Assembly: GCF_000948985.2 (NCBI RefSeq)
Contig: NZ_CP059733.1
Span: 6,014,001 to 6,078,000, forward strand
Source: Thalassomonas viridans
GTDB lineage: Bacteria; Pseudomonadota; Gammaproteobacteria; Enterobacterales; Alteromonadaceae
Length of the DNA stretch: 64,000 nucleotides
Direction of reading: 5' to 3'
The position numbers and the translations under genes are program-made. The notes under the pieces are model-generated. The model worked only from the letters and a program-made list of their open reading frames with translations, had not been told where the DNA came from and searched no databases. Numbering within the stretch: position 1 is the first letter of the stretch; the number at the start of each line of letters is the position of its first letter. This document shows positions 1 through 9,828 of the stretch, in pieces.

Positions 1-539
1 CGGGCTTGTTGCTGGCGATATCGTCATCCATCTCCCACGACTTGATGAAGGGGGTGTTGACGCCGAACTTGTCCGAGAAAAACGAGCTGCTGGCGGGACG
101 TATCGTCATGACCTTGTCGATACTGGTGGCCGGTTACCTAGGACTGAATCCGCCCGGGTTTGCCGCAGGCACGGTGGCGCTAGCCTTTGGCCTGGCAGCA
201 TCGAGTATCTTCCCGGCCTTAATGATGGGCATCTTTTCCAAGAAAATGAGCGGCACCGCGGCTGTGTGGGGCATGTGTTCGGGGATCGGCATTACCATGC
301 TGTATGTGTTCCAGCATAAAGGCATTATGTTCATCCAGGGCACTTCCTTCCTGGGCGGCCTGGAACCTAACTGGTTCTTCGGTATTTCACCCAATGCCTT
401 CGGCGCGGTCGGCGCACTGGTGAACTTTGCCGTAGCCTTTATCGTGCTAAAAGCCAAAGGCCCGGCACCGGCTGAAATCCAGCAACTGGTTGAAAACTTC
501 CGTATTCCGGCGGGCGCCGGTGCGGCCCACAACCATTAA
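1..539 (+). CDS. actP: ActP-like sodium:solute (acetate) symporter, C-terminal part
   Basis: Only the last ~178 codons are present; the frame is open to the left window edge, so the gene starts outside. The product is an inner-membrane protein with about four remaining hydrophobic segments (roughly TLSILVAGYLGL, GTVALAFGLAASS, GMCSGIGITMLYVF and GALVNFAVAFIVL) and a hydrophilic tail ending in HNH. The sequence, including the start SSSISHDLMK, matches the solute:sodium symporter family of cation/acetate symporters. It probably imports acetate or a similar short-chain acid with Na+. Context supports this: it is followed by a CrbS-type kinase with its own symporter domain, and prpE and a CrbR-type regulator lie a few kb away. 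Family assignment is firm; the exact substrate is inferred. Confidence 0.85.
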   Translation, partial: GLLLAISSSISHDLMKGVLTPNLSEKNELLAGRIVMTLSILVAGYLGLNPPGFAAGTVALAFGLAASSIFPALMMGIFSKKMSGTAAVWGMCSGIGITMLYVFQHKGIMFIQGTSFLGGLEPNWFFGISPNAFGAVGALVNFAVAFIVLKAKGPAPAEIQQLVENFRIPAGAGAAHNH

Positions 540-555
540 CTTCTCCCAACCGATG

Positions 556-580
556 TTAAGGCTCCTTCGGGAGCCTTTAT
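556..580 (+). terminator. Hairpin terminator after the symporter gene
   Basis: Perfect 8-bp stem AAGGCTCC/GGAGCCTT (558-565 and 570-577) with a TTCG tetraloop, 18 bp after the symporter stop. The T-run that follows is short (TTTAT), so termination strength is uncertain. Confidence 0.7.
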
Positions 581-667
581 GCACAAGGATGTGCTGATCC
601 TGCAAAAATATAAAGTTTAGGAGCAGGAAGTGCTTGATATGAAGAACTACCCAAATTTGAGAACACC

Positions 668-1111
668 ATGAACAGACACACTAAACTTGCGATCCTGATC
701 GCCCCTGTTTTATTTATCGCAGGTTTTATTGCCTCGGATTATTATATGGAACACCAGGCAGCACAGGACAAGGTTTTTTACCTCACCCAACAGAACAACT
801 GTGATGTGCTGGCAGACAAATGCGTGCTTGAGTCCGGCGAATTCTTAGTTTCCGTCTCCGACCATAAGGGCGTTACCCGCATCAATGCCACCTTCCCCTT
901 AGATACCGTAGTGTTAATGCTGGTTAACGATGATAACTCCCAGCAAATTTACCAGCTGGCCATGGCAGATACCCCCTATTACTGGCAGGCAAAAACCGAC
1001 CTGCGCGAGTCGATCCCGCAGGCGGGAGACTCCAGAAAACTGCGCCTGGTGGCAAAAATAAAAGGCGGCAGCTACATCAGTGAATTTGTCAGCACCACAC
1101 TTTCGCGATAA
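668..1111 (+). CDS. Hypothetical single-span membrane protein upstream of the CrbS-like kinase
   Basis: A 147-residue protein I do not recognise. It starts with a hydrophobic segment at about residues 7-25 (LAILIAPVLFIAGFIASDYY), so it is either secreted or anchored with the rest in the periplasm. The soluble part has two cysteines close together (NNCDVLADKC) that could form a disulfide and a beta-rich sequence that weakly resembles FixH-like domains; I would not name it on that basis. It lies 58 bp before the kinase gene on the same strand and is probably co-transcribed with it, so a role as a periplasmic accessory of the kinase or symporter is possible but unproven. Confidence 0.65.
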   Translation: MNRHTKLAILIAPVLFIAGFIASDYYMEHQAAQDKVFYLTQQNNCDVLADKCVLESGEFLVSVSDHKGVTRINATFPLDTVVLMLVNDDNSQQIYQLAMADTPYYWQAKTDLRESIPQAGDSRKLRLVAKIKGGSYISEFVSTTLSR

Positions 1112-1168
1112 GGTGGTCTCTAATCTTGCCTTAGGCAAGCAGTAAACAGCAGGAGCAGGAAAAACCCG

Positions 1169-4100
1169 ATGTTTGAAAACTGGCAATTGATCTTATTAAG
1201 CCTGAGTTACACCGGCTTGCTGTTTTATATTGCCTCAATAGGTAACCGCCACCGCCATAAAAAAATTCCCGGCGGCCATGCCCTGATTTATGCCCTGACC
1301 TTGGGGGTGTATTGTACTTCGTGGAGCTTTTTAGGCACCTCGGGACAGGCGGCATCCAGTATGCTTTCTTACCTGCCGATTTATCTCGGCCCGATTTTGC
1401 TGTTTATCTTTGCCTGGCCCTTTATTCAACGCCTGATCCGGGTCAGTTTAAAGCTCAACCTGACCTCCATCGCCGATTTACTCGCCGCCCGTTTCGGCAA
1501 GTCCCACAAGCTGGCGGTGTTAGTGACCATAGTCGCCCTTATCGGCACTTTGCCCTATCTGGCCCTGCAGCTGAAAGCCATAGTCTACTCGCTGCAATCC
1601 CTCTCCCATAATGCCGATATGCCCGACTGGCAAATCGGCCTGGTACTGAGTTTATTGCTGACGGGATTTACCATTATTTTTGGCGTGCGCACCATAGACG
1701 TCACCGAACGCCACCCCGGGGTGATGCTGGCCATCGCCTTTGAATCCCTGGTCAAACTGCTGGCATTTTTTGCCGTCGGCATGTTCGCACTGTTCTACCT
1801 CTACGACTCTCCCGCCCAGCTATGGCAGCTGTCCCAGGCGGATATAAAACTGAAACAGCAACTTGAAGCCCCCAACCTGGCTGCCATGTTCGGTTTGCTC
1901 ATTATCGTCATGTCGGCGTTTTTATGTCTGCCGCGCCAGTTCCAGGTGATGGCGGTTGAGCTGAAAAGCGATAGACATACCGGCCTGAGCAGAAGCCTGT
2001 TTCCCCTATATCTACTGGTGTTTGCCGTATTCGCCGTGCCGCTGGGACTGGCGGGTGAGCAGGTGTTGGGAAATCAGGTCTCCCCGGATGCCTACGTACT
2101 TTTGCTGCCTGCGGTCAAGGGGCAAACCTGGCTGACCCTGCTGGTGTTCATCGGCGCGGTATCGGCGGCCAGCTCTATGGTGATCATCTCTTCTATCGCC
2201 TTAAGCACTATGCTCAGCAACGAAATTGTCTTTCCCAAGCTCTTTCGTCGCGCCCCCGAAGAACATAAGAACTTTCATGACTTCAGGGTCAAGCTGTTAA
2301 CGGTACGCAAGCTTCTGGTCGGGGTCGTTATCGGCTTAAGTTACGGGGTCTTTTTGATTGCCCCGCCGGATACCTTATCCTCTTTGGGACAGATCGCCTT
2401 TGGCGCCGTCGCCCAGCTGGCGCCGGCCTTGGTTGTCGCCTTTTATTGGCGCAAAGCCAGCCTGGTTGGTGTTTACAGCGGCATCACTATCGGCTTTATC
2501 CTCTGGCTGACCTTAAACCTCCTGCCCGAATTCGGCCTTTACCCGCAGCCGGTAAGTACAAGCTGGCTGCCCGCCAACACGGCGGCCACCCTGATCAGCC
2601 TGGGGGCCAATGTGCTGGCAATTCTCTGGTTTTCCCAGTTAAGCAGGCAAAGCGTGCAGGAGCGGATGCAGGCCAGGCATTTTCTGCCGCACCAGCAGCC
2701 GGGAGAAATCAAACACCAGCATAGCCGGACAATAGATACCACGGAATTGCAGGCCCTGACCGCGCATTTTGTCGGTAAAGACAAGGCGGAAACCAGCTTT
2801 AACCATTTCCTGGCGCAGCATGACCGCAAACAAATGTCGACGGCGGCCTTTAACGATGCCCTGATCCATCAAACGGAAAATATGCTTGCCGGGGTCATGG
2901 GCTCAAGCTCGGCGCGCCTGGTGATCTCCTCGGCCCTGGAAGGGCGGGATATCGCACTGGACGATATCGCCTTTTTAGTGGAGCAGGCATCAAGCGAACG
3001 CAAGGCGTTCAGCCATAACCTGCTGCAAAGCGCGATAGAAAATGCCAGTGAAGGCATTTCCATTATCGACAACGAACTTAACCTGGTGGCCTGGAACAAA
3101 CGTTACCTGGAGCTGTTTAACTACCCGGAAGACCTAATCTATATCGGCGCCCCGGTAGAAAAGCTGATCCGCTACAATGTTGACCGCGGCCTGTGCGGTC
3201 CCGGCGACCGGGAGCAGCACGTCAGCAAACGCATCCGCTATCTGAAAGCCGGCAGCCCCCACAGTTCGGAGCGGGAAACCGCCAACGGCAAAGCGATACG
3301 CATTCAGGGCAATCCCCTGCCCGGCGGCGGCTTTGTGATGATTTTCTCCGACATTACCCCCTACCGCCAGGCAGAGAAAATTCTCACCGAAAAAAACCTG
3401 GATCTGGAAAGCCTGGTATCGGAGCGCACCAGCAGCCTGGCGGAAGCCAACAGCGCATTAGAGCAGGCGCACCAGCTGGCCGAACAGGCAAACCAGAAAA
3501 AGAGCCTGTATCTTAAAGCCTGCTCCCATGACCTGATGCAGCCGCTGGAAGCCGCTCGCTTATTCACCTCGGCTTTGGCCCATGACGATAAGCTGACCGG
3601 CGGCCAGCAAAGACAGGTGAAAAATATCGACCACGCGTTAAAGGTCGCCAATGATCTGCTGTCGGATCTGACCGAAATCGCCCGCATCGAAGGGGGAAAT
3701 ATTCAGGCCAATATCGAGTCCTTTGCCCTGAAAGATCTGCTGCAGAACCTGTTCGAGGAATTCAGCTTATTGTCCAAGGACTACCGCATTGATTTTCACG
3801 GTATCGACAGCCGTTATTGGGTGAAGAGCGATGCCAAACTGCTGCGGCGTATTTTGCAGAATTTCCTGGGCAACGCTTTTCGTTATGCCGGGCCAGGCAA
3901 GGTGCTTATCGGTTGCCGCCGCCGTGGCGACCAGGTGGAAATTCAGGTGTTGGATAACGGCCCCGGCATCAGCGAGGACAAACATCAGGAAATTTTTGAA
4001 CAATTTACCCAGCTGGAGCACAGTTCCGCTGCCGGGGCCAAGGGCTTGGGCCTCGGCCTGAATATCGCCCGCAGTTTAAGCCAGCTGCTCGACCACAAGC

Positions 4101-4609
4101 TGGGGGTGGAATCAAAACCCGGCGCCGGATGTAAGTTTTTCATCCGGGTGCCTCTGGTACAGGAGCAGAAAAAGGTCATAACAGCCAAACCAGCCCCGGT
4201 AATAGGTTTAGCCGGGATAAATGTGCTTTGTGTCGATAACGATCCCGATGTACTTAACGGTATGGTGGAACTGCTCAAAGCCTGGCAATGTAACATCTAC
4301 TCCGCCAGCTCTTACCGGGAAGCGCAGCAGGTTTTTAGCCAACATGAGTTTGATATAGATATCATGCTGGTGGACTACCAGTTGGGGAATGGTGAAAACG
4401 GCATAGCACTCATGACAGAGTTAACTTCCCGGTTAAATTACCCCTTGCCCGGAATACTGATCACAGCCACCACAGATGAAACCGTGGCAACCCAGGCCAG
4501 GACAGCAGGTTTTGGCTATATGCGCAAACTGGTGAAACCGGCGGCATTACGGGCCATGATCAGTGCCATGTTAGCCAAAAATTTACAGGGTAATTATTCA
4601 CACAAGTGA
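1169..4609 (+). CDS. crbS: CrbS/MxtR-type hybrid sensor kinase with sodium:solute symporter domain
   Basis: A 1146-residue inner-membrane protein. Residues about 1-500 form a multi-spanning sodium:solute symporter (SLC5) domain. A PAS domain follows (about 620-740, SIIDNELNLVAWNKRY), then a coiled coil, a HisKA domain with predicted phospho-accepting His787 (CSHDLMQPLEAAR), an HATPase domain (LDNGPGISED, GLGLGLNIARSL) and a C-terminal receiver (VLCVDNDPDVLNG, MLVDYQLGNG). This order is that of CrbS of Vibrio and MxtR/CbrA-type kinases, which with a LuxR-type partner control acs and actP in the acetate switch. The ATG is preceded by AGGA. A bidirectional terminator follows. The likely partner is the LuxR-type regulator at 7201-7845. 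The domain call is firm; the specific signal is inferred. Confidence 0.9.
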   Translation: MFENWQLILLSLSYTGLLFYIASIGNRHRHKKIPGGHALIYALTLGVYCTSWSFLGTSGQAASSMLSYLPIYLGPILLFIFAWPFIQRLIRVSLKLNLTSIADLLAARFGKSHKLAVLVTIVALIGTLPYLALQLKAIVYSLQSLSHNADMPDWQIGLVLSLLLTGFTIIFGVRTIDVTERHPGVMLAIAFESLVKLLAFFAVGMFALFYLYDSPAQLWQLSQADIKLKQQLEAPNLAAMFGLLIIVMSAFLCLPRQFQVMAVELKSDRHTGLSRSLFPLYLLVFAVFAVPLGLAGEQVLGNQVSPDAYVLLLPAVKGQTWLTLLVFIGAVSAASSMVIISSIALSTMLSNEIVFPKLFRRAPEEHKNFHDFRVKLLTVRKLLVGVVIGLSYGVFLIAPPDTLSSLGQIAFGAVAQLAPALVVAFYWRKASLVGVYSGITIGFILWLTLNLLPEFGLYPQPVSTSWLPANTAATLISLGANVLAILWFSQLSRQSVQERMQARHFLPHQQPGEIKHQHSRTIDTTELQALTAHFVGKDKAETSFNHFLAQHDRKQMSTAAFNDALIHQTENMLAGVMGSSSARLVISSALEGRDIALDDIAFLVEQASSERKAFSHNLLQSAIENASEGISIIDNELNLVAWNKRYLELFNYPEDLIYIGAPVEKLIRYNVDRGLCGPGDREQHVSKRIRYLKAGSPHSSERETANGKAIRIQGNPLPGGGFVMIFSDITPYRQAEKILTEKNLDLESLVSERTSSLAEANSALEQAHQLAEQANQKKSLYLKACSHDLMQPLEAARLFTSALAHDDKLTGGQQRQVKNIDHALKVANDLLSDLTEIARIEGGNIQANIESFALKDLLQNLFEEFSLLSKDYRIDFHGIDSRYWVKSDAKLLRRILQNFLGNAFRYAGPGKVLIGCRRRGDQVEIQVLDNGPGISEDKHQEIFEQFTQLEHSSAAGAKGLGLGLNIARSLSQLLDHKLGVESKPGAGCKFFIRVPLVQEQKKVITAKPAPVIGLAGINVLCVDNDPDVLNGMVELLKAWQCNIYSASSYREAQQVFSQHEFDIDIMLVDYQLGNGENGIALMTELTSRLNYPLPGILITATTDETVATQARTAGFGYMRKLVKPAALRAMISAMLAKNLQGNYSHK

Positions 4610-4632
4610 GTTAAAGCCGGGCAGATGCTAAA

Positions 4633-4675
4633 ACAAAAATGCCGCCATTAAATATTGATGACGGCATTTTATTAT
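4633..4675 (+). terminator. Probable bidirectional terminator between convergent kinase genes
   Basis: Stem AAAATGCCG/CGGCATTTT (arms about 4636-4644 and 4662-4670) with A-run on the left and T-rich sequence on the right, so it can work in both directions. It sits between two genes that converge (stops at 4609 and 4710). Confidence 0.75.
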
Positions 4676-4709
4676 CCTGATTGATTCAGACCAAGTTCCG
4701 GTTATCTTA

Positions 4710-6902
4710 TCAGGCGGCGGCTAAAGGCAAGCGAATCTCGATCTTAAGGCCCCCTAACTCGCTATGCCCGGCGCGCACCTTACCGTGATGCGCGGTGATC
4801 AGGCTTTTACAAATGGAAAGCCCCAGACCTGAACCGCCGGTTTGCCGGCTTCTCGACTCTTCAACCCGGTACAGGCGCTCAAAAATTTTATCTAAGTCTT
4901 TATCCGTCACCCCCGGCGCCGAATCTTCGATGCAGAAATCAATATGCTGCGCTGCCTGTTTCACACTTAAGGCAATTTTGCCCGGGGCATCGGTGTAAAA
5001 AGTGCTGTTGGAAAGCATATTCGTCAGCACCTGCTTGATACGATCCTGATCCCATTGTACCGAAACATCCTCAGCCACCTTGATATTGGCTTGCCAGTCA
5101 AAACCTTTGGCTTCAACAAAAGCTTCAAACTCTTCATTCCACTTCGTTAAGGTTTCGTCCAGCTCGATGGCTTCGGGGTGCAGATGCAAACTGGCGCTGT
5201 CGGCTTGCGCCAGCTGATAAATATCGCTGATCAGGCGGTTGATATCCATCACCTTGCGGTTCATGGCGTCATAGGAGGCATCAACATCCTGCACCAGGTT
5301 AAATTGCAGGGCTTCAACCTGCAGCTTAAGGGCGGTCAGCGGCGTACGCAGCTCATGGGAAACATCCGCCAGCAGGCGATTTTTACTGTCCACCACTTCC
5401 TGCAACAAAGTGGCGCGCTCTGCCGCCATTTTACGTTTTTTATATTGACGGTAGCTGACACTGGCCACCAGCAAAATCAGGAAACTTAGCGCAAAAATCC
5501 AGGCATTGCGTTCCAGCTGCTTTTGTTTCAATTGCGCCGCCTGCAGCGCCTTTTCATGGTTAAGATTCTCGATTTCCTGCTGCCTGCGCATGAATTCGGC
5601 CTTGCTTTGTAAGGCCGCTACCGTCTGGGCGAGATTCCTGGTGCCGACTTCATCATCCAGCTTTTTATATTGCTGATGTGCCTCGAAGGCCCGCTTGTAA
5701 TCTTCCTGGCCGTAATAGGTGTCGGCCAGTAATTCCTGCAGGATGATTTCGTCTTCTTTGGCTTTGATTTCAGCCGCACTGGCCAGCGCCTGCTCCCCCA
5801 GAAGCTGTGCCGTAACAAAGTCTTTTTCCAGCTGCGCCACTTTAATACGGCTGATATGCGCCGACAACAGTATGCTCGCCAGGTTATGCTCGGTTGCAAT
5901 GGCAATGGCCTTATCTATATGCACTTTTGCCTGGCCGATATCGCCGGATTCCAGGGCGATGAGCCCTAACAGGTCATAAGCGCCGGAAATACCGGCTTGG
6001 GAGTCCAGTTCCCGGTAGCGGTCCAGCACCTCCTGGCTAAAGGCTTTTGCCAGTAGCAAATCATTGGTTTTCAGCGCCAAAGTTGCCACCCGGTTGGCGC
6101 TGTTAGCCACATCGAGCTTGCGGCCGAATTTTTTATCCAGCTCGTACGACATTTTCGCGTGCTTGAGGGCGAGCGGATAGTTTTTCATTTTCCGGTAAAT
6201 GCCGCCGATTTCGTATAAAGAATCGCTGATACCGGATTTATCCTGCAATGCCGTGCGTAATTCCAGGGCTTCGGTATGGGTAGCAAGCGCAGTGGTATAA
6301 TCGCCGATAAAGCCCTGGATAATTCCCAGTGTCTGCAATGCCGTGGCCAGCACCCTGTCGTCGTCCTGCTTGCGTAGAATCTCGACAGATTTCTGCACCA
6401 CCTCAAGCGCTTCTAAATACTTATCCTGAAAGCGCAAAGTTGAGCTGATGCGGTCATAAGCCTGGGCGATCAGCACAAAATCATCGGTTTTTGACGCCAG
6501 CTCCAGGGCAAACTTATGATGTGACTCTGCCAGCCGGTAATTGCCGCGGTTTTCTTCCACATAACCGAGCAGCAGTTGCGCCATCGCCGTATAGTACTCA
6601 TCCTTTTGCTTGAGGGCCTGGTCGAATAACTTTTGCGACATCTGCTTGGCGCTATCGAATTGCCCCTGGGCAATGTGTACAAAAACCAGGGAATGTAATG
6701 CCGGAAACAATAACTCCGGCTGGTTGAGCATGTCGACGTCATCGGCAACCGAGGTAAAGAGCTCGATGGCCTGCTGCGGATCATCATTTCTGATTTCTTC
6801 GGCCCGGTCGATTTTCTCTTTTGCCTGCTCCGGGGTCATGGCAAAAGCACAATAATGAAGACTGAGTAATAAACAGGCTATTACCCGACAACTGAATTTC
6901 AT
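4710..6902 (-). CDS. TPR-repeat sensor histidine kinase
   Basis: A 730-residue predicted inner-membrane sensor. It has a signal peptide (about residues 1-21), a long run of tetratricopeptide repeats (about 30-420) expected in the periplasm, a coiled coil, one membrane span (about 465-485, IFALSFLILLVASVSY), a HisKA domain with the H-box DVSHELRTPLTALK, and an HATPase domain (NMLSNSTFYT, EDSAPGVTDKD, GSGLGLSICKSL). There is no receiver domain. It lies downstream of prpE and the LuxR-type regulator on the same strand, with 298 bp between, so it may belong to the same acid-sensing locus or be separately transcribed. The ligand of the TPR region is unknown. Confidence 0.88.
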   Translation of the reverse strand: MKFSCRVIACLLLSLHYCAFAMTPEQAKEKIDRAEEIRNDDPQQAIELFTSVADDVDMLNQPELLFPALHSLVFVHIAQGQFDSAKQMSQKLFDQALKQKDEYYTAMAQLLLGYVEENRGNYRLAESHHKFALELASKTDDFVLIAQAYDRISSTLRFQDKYLEALEVVQKSVEILRKQDDDRVLATALQTLGIIQGFIGDYTTALATHTEALELRTALQDKSGISDSLYEIGGIYRKMKNYPLALKHAKMSYELDKKFGRKLDVANSANRVATLALKTNDLLLAKAFSQEVLDRYRELDSQAGISGAYDLLGLIALESGDIGQAKVHIDKAIAIATEHNLASILLSAHISRIKVAQLEKDFVTAQLLGEQALASAAEIKAKEDEIILQELLADTYYGQEDYKRAFEAHQQYKKLDDEVGTRNLAQTVAALQSKAEFMRRQQEIENLNHEKALQAAQLKQKQLERNAWIFALSFLILLVASVSYRQYKKRKMAAERATLLQEVVDSKNRLLADVSHELRTPLTALKLQVEALQFNLVQDVDASYDAMNRKVMDINRLISDIYQLAQADSASLHLHPEAIELDETLTKWNEEFEAFVEAKGFDWQANIKVAEDVSVQWDQDRIKQVLTNMLSNSTFYTDAPGKIALSVKQAAQHIDFCIEDSAPGVTDKDLDKIFERLYRVEESRSRQTGGSGLGLSICKSLITAHHGKVRAGHSELGGLKIEIRLPLAAA

Positions 6903-7099
6903 CTTTATATATCCCTATTTCTACATGGCAGAAAGTTAAAGGGCCCCACCATCTGGTCCAACCAGGAGATTTTAACACGCTCGGCAGCAGATCTGAATAA
7001 TAAGGGCAATAAATGACAAAGAAATGTCTACAGCCCCGCTCGTATATATAGAAACGGCTATAAACAAGAATGGTTGACATTAGCAATGTTCCCGCCTGT

Positions 7100-7118
7100 T
7101 ACCGGCTATTCGCCGGTA
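7100..7118. repeat. Hairpin in the 298-bp gap between regulator and kinase genes
   Basis: Perfect stem TACCGGC/GCCGGTA with a 5-nt loop. There is no T-run, so it is not a clear terminator. Nothing else was recognised in 6903-7200. Confidence 0.4.
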
Positions 7119-7200
7119 TCACGGAAGTTCTGGATTATAGATATAGGAAAAGTGCCAAAAATAGCTATTCGATGATTTTTCAGGTGAGTAATAACGTGAA

Positions 7201-7845
7201 TTATAAATTTTGTTCCGCCAAATCCAGCTGGCTGATGGCGATTACCGCCTGGGTGCGGTTCCTGACATTAAGCTTTTTAAAAATAGCGGTGGCATGGGCT
7301 TTAATGGTGGCTTCGGTGACATTCAGATCATAGGCGATTTGTTTGTTCTGCAGGCCCTCGGCAAACATCATTAGAATTTTATGTTGCTGCTGGGTCAGGC
7401 TCGCCACCCGGTCGGCAATTTCGCTGTGTCCGCTCGCCGGACTGGTAAAGTTTTCCGGCGTCCATATCTGCCCTTCCAGCACCGCTTGTATGGCAACGAA
7501 AATATCATCCACCGGCGTAGATTTAGGCACATAACCGGCAGCGCCAAATTCCATGGCTTTGGCTATGGTGTCGTTATCTTCATAGGCCGAAACCACCACC
7601 ACGGGAATCTGCAGAAAATGGTTGCGCACATGGATCAGGGTATTAAAACCATGGGCGCCGGGAATATTTAAATCCAGCAGCAACAGGTCGGCCTCCGGCT
7701 GCGCCGTTAATACCTGGTCAAGCTGGCCGACGGTTTCCGCCTGATACCAGGCAGACGAAGGCATTCTCGTTTTCAGCGTTTCCAGCAGCGCCTGCCTGAA
7801 TAACGGATGATCATCAGCTACAATAATTTTTTCCGGCTGGATCAT
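7201..7845 (-). CDS. crbR: CrbR/ErdR-type LuxR-family response regulator
   Basis: A 214-residue cytoplasmic two-component regulator. The receiver (about 1-120) shows the acidic pair in VADDHP, the phospho-acceptor Asp in LLLLDLNIPG and the conserved Lys in GYVPKS. The C-terminal LuxR/NarL helix-turn-helix is at about 145-205 (LTQQQHKILMMFAEG, NKQIAYDLNVTEATIKAH). It is the right size and type for CrbR (Vibrio) or ErdR (Pseudomonas), the partners of symporter-domain kinases such as the one at 1169-4609, and it lies directly downstream of prpE. The ATG at 7845 has a GGGAGG upstream. The family call is secure; pairing with the CrbS-like kinase is an inference from context. Confidence 0.85.
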   Translation of the reverse strand: MIQPEKIIVADDHPLFRQALLETLKTRMPSSAWYQAETVGQLDQVLTAQPEADLLLLDLNIPGAHGFNTLIHVRNHFLQIPVVVVSAYEDNDTIAKAMEFGAAGYVPKSTPVDDIFVAIQAVLEGQIWTPENFTSPASGHSEIADRVASLTQQQHKILMMFAEGLQNKQIAYDLNVTEATIKAHATAIFKKLNVRNRTQAVIAISQLDLAEQNL

Positions 7846-7941
7846 ACCCTGCCTCCCTGTGGTTTACTCGTCGCAGCTAACATACCCCTTTCCTCTGCTT
7901 TATGCCAGCAAGATTCCAGTCTGACCAGATAAGTTCCCAGG

Positions 7942-9828
7942 TTAAAATGAGGCCACCAGTTTCAGCACGTTAGAAATTTCACCAATAATTTCAACATCAT
8001 CTATAGTGGAAGGCACCTGGTACTCTTCACCGTCGGCCATTTGCCGTATTAACCGGCGCAATATCTTGCCGGAGCGGGTTTTCGGCAGCCGCTCCACCTG
8101 GTGGATTTTTTTCAGGCAGGCCAGCGCACCGATTTGCTGGCGCACCTCCTGCCGGATTTGCTCGAAAATCTGCTCGGTCGGCGTGGTCACCCCGTTTTTC
8201 AACACGATCAGCGCCATAGGCACCTGGCCTTTGAGTTCATCGGCGACACCGACTACGGCGCACTCGGCAACGTCCTGATGGGCAGAGACAATTTCCTCCA
8301 TTTCCCCGGTGGAAAGCCTGTGCCCGGCAACATTAATCACGTCATCGGTACGCCCCATAATATAGAGATAGCCGTCGTCATCCAGATAACCGCCGTCACC
8401 GGACAAATAATAACCCTCGTAAGTGGCCAGATAACCGGCTTTAAAACGTTCGGGATTTTTCCAGATCCCCTGCAGGCAACCCGGCGGCATAGGCAGTTTT
8501 ATCGCAACGCTACCCTGCTCATTGGCAGCCTGCTGCCTGCCGCTGTTATCCAGTATCTGCACATTAAAGCCGGGGACGGGACAGGTGGCAGAGCCGGCTT
8601 TGGTGGGCAACTCTTCTATGCCCACGGGATTACCGGCAATGGCCCAGCCGGTTTCCGTTTGCCACCAGTGGTCGATCACCGGCAAGCCGGTATGCCGTTT
8701 CAGCCAGTGGTAGGTGGCGGGATCCAGGCGTTCACCGGCTAAAAAGATACGTTTAAGCTGTGAAAGATCGTATTGCCTGAAATACCTGGCGTCGGGATCT
8801 TCCTTACAAATGGCGCGAAAGGCGGTGGGAGCACTGAAAATGGCATTCACCTGATATTGCTGGCACACCCGCCAGAAAGCACCTGCATCCGGTGTCTTCA
8901 CCGGCTTTCCCTCATATAACACCGTGGTACAGCCCGCCATCAACGGCCCGTAAACAATATAGGAATGCCCCACCACCCAGCCGACGTCTGAAGCTGCCCA
9001 GAAAACATCCCCGGCATTCATGCCGTATACGTTTGCCATACTGTAGCGCATCGCCACGGCATGGCCGCCATTATCCCGGATCACCCCCTTGGGGGTGCCT
9101 GTGGTGCCAGAGGTATATAAGATATACAGGGGGTCTGTGGCGGCCACAGGTACCGGCGCCACAGGCTCGCTCTGGCTCTCAAGGAACTGCCAGTCGTAAT
9201 CCCTGCCGGGAATGAGTTCCGCCTCAAGTTGCTGCCTCTGAAACACCACACAGGCATCCACCTGATGCTCGGCCTGTGCAACGGCATCGTCCAATAAAGT
9301 TTTATAGGGGATGATTTTCTCAACTTCTATACCGCAAGATGCACTGAGGATCACCTTGGGCTGGGCATCGTTTATCCTCAACGCCAGCTCATGGGCGGCA
9401 AAACCGCCGAAAACCACCGAATGTATGGCGCCGAGCCGGGCGCAGGCCAGCATGGCAATAGTCGCCTCGGGGATCATCGGCATATAGATAATCACCCGTT
9501 CGCCGCGACAGACCCCCAAGGATTGCAGCGCCCCGGCAAAACGGGCGACCTTGTCGGTCAGTTCGCGGTAAGTAAATTGCCGGTAGGTATTGGTTACCGG
9601 CGAGTCGTATATCAGAGCGGTTTGCTCGCCGCGACCATTTTCCACATGATAATCAAGCGCCAGATAACTGGAGTTTAACTCGCCGTCTGCATACCAGAGA
9701 TAATGTCCGTTTTCATCACGGGATAACGTCTTACTCGGCTTTTTATACCATTGAATTAACGATGACTTTTCTTGCCAAAATGCGGCGGGATCGTCAATGG
9801 ATGCCTGATATTCATTGTGGTAGCCCAT
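7942..9828 (-). CDS. prpE: Propionyl-CoA synthetase (acetyl/propionyl-CoA ligase)
   Basis: Adenylate-forming enzyme that activates propionate (possibly acetate) to its CoA thioester via an acyl-AMP. The P-loop-like A3 motif YTSGTTGTPKGV, the hinge region GRTDDVINVAGHRLSTGEME and the C-terminal catalytic lysine in PKTRSGKILRRL are visible. The N-terminal region (DDPAAFWQEKSS) and the GTTGTPKGVIRDNGGHAVAM stretch are closer to PrpE than to Acs. The ATG at 9828 gives 628 residues, the usual PrpE length, with GAGGA 8 nt upstream; the GTG one codon earlier directly abuts a second AAGG and seems less likely. It probably heads a transcript with the LuxR-type regulator, 96 bp downstream. Confidence 0.9.
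   Translation of the reverse strand: MGYHNEYQASIDDPAAFWQEKSSLIQWYKKPSKTLSRDENGHYLWYADGELNSSYLALDYHVENGRGEQTALIYDSPVTNTYRQFTYRELTDKVARFAGALQSLGVCRGERVIIYMPMIPEATIAMLACARLGAIHSVVFGGFAAHELALRINDAQPKVILSASCGIEVEKIIPYKTLLDDAVAQAEHQVDACVVFQRQQLEAELIPGRDYDWQFLESQSEPVAPVPVAATDPLYILYTSGTTGTPKGVIRDNGGHAVAMRYSMANVYGMNAGDVFWAASDVGWVVGHSYIVYGPLMAGCTTVLYEGKPVKTPDAGAFWRVCQQYQVNAIFSAPTAFRAICKEDPDARYFRQYDLSQLKRIFLAGERLDPATYHWLKRHTGLPVIDHWWQTETGWAIAGNPVGIEELPTKAGSATCPVPGFNVQILDNSGRQQAANEQGSVAIKLPMPPGCLQGIWKNPERFKAGYLATYEGYYLSGDGGYLDDDGYLYIMGRTDDVINVAGHRLSTGEMEEIVSAHQDVAECAVVGVADELKGQVPMALIVLKNGVTTPTEQIFEQIRQEVRQQIGALACLKKIHQVERLPKTRSGKILRRLIRQMADGEEYQVPSTIDDVEIIGEISNVLKLVASF

Noticed and set aside
8101..8742. 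Plus-strand 213-codon ORF inside prpE
   Set aside because: It is antisense to a well-supported enzyme gene; long opposite frames are expected from its codon use.
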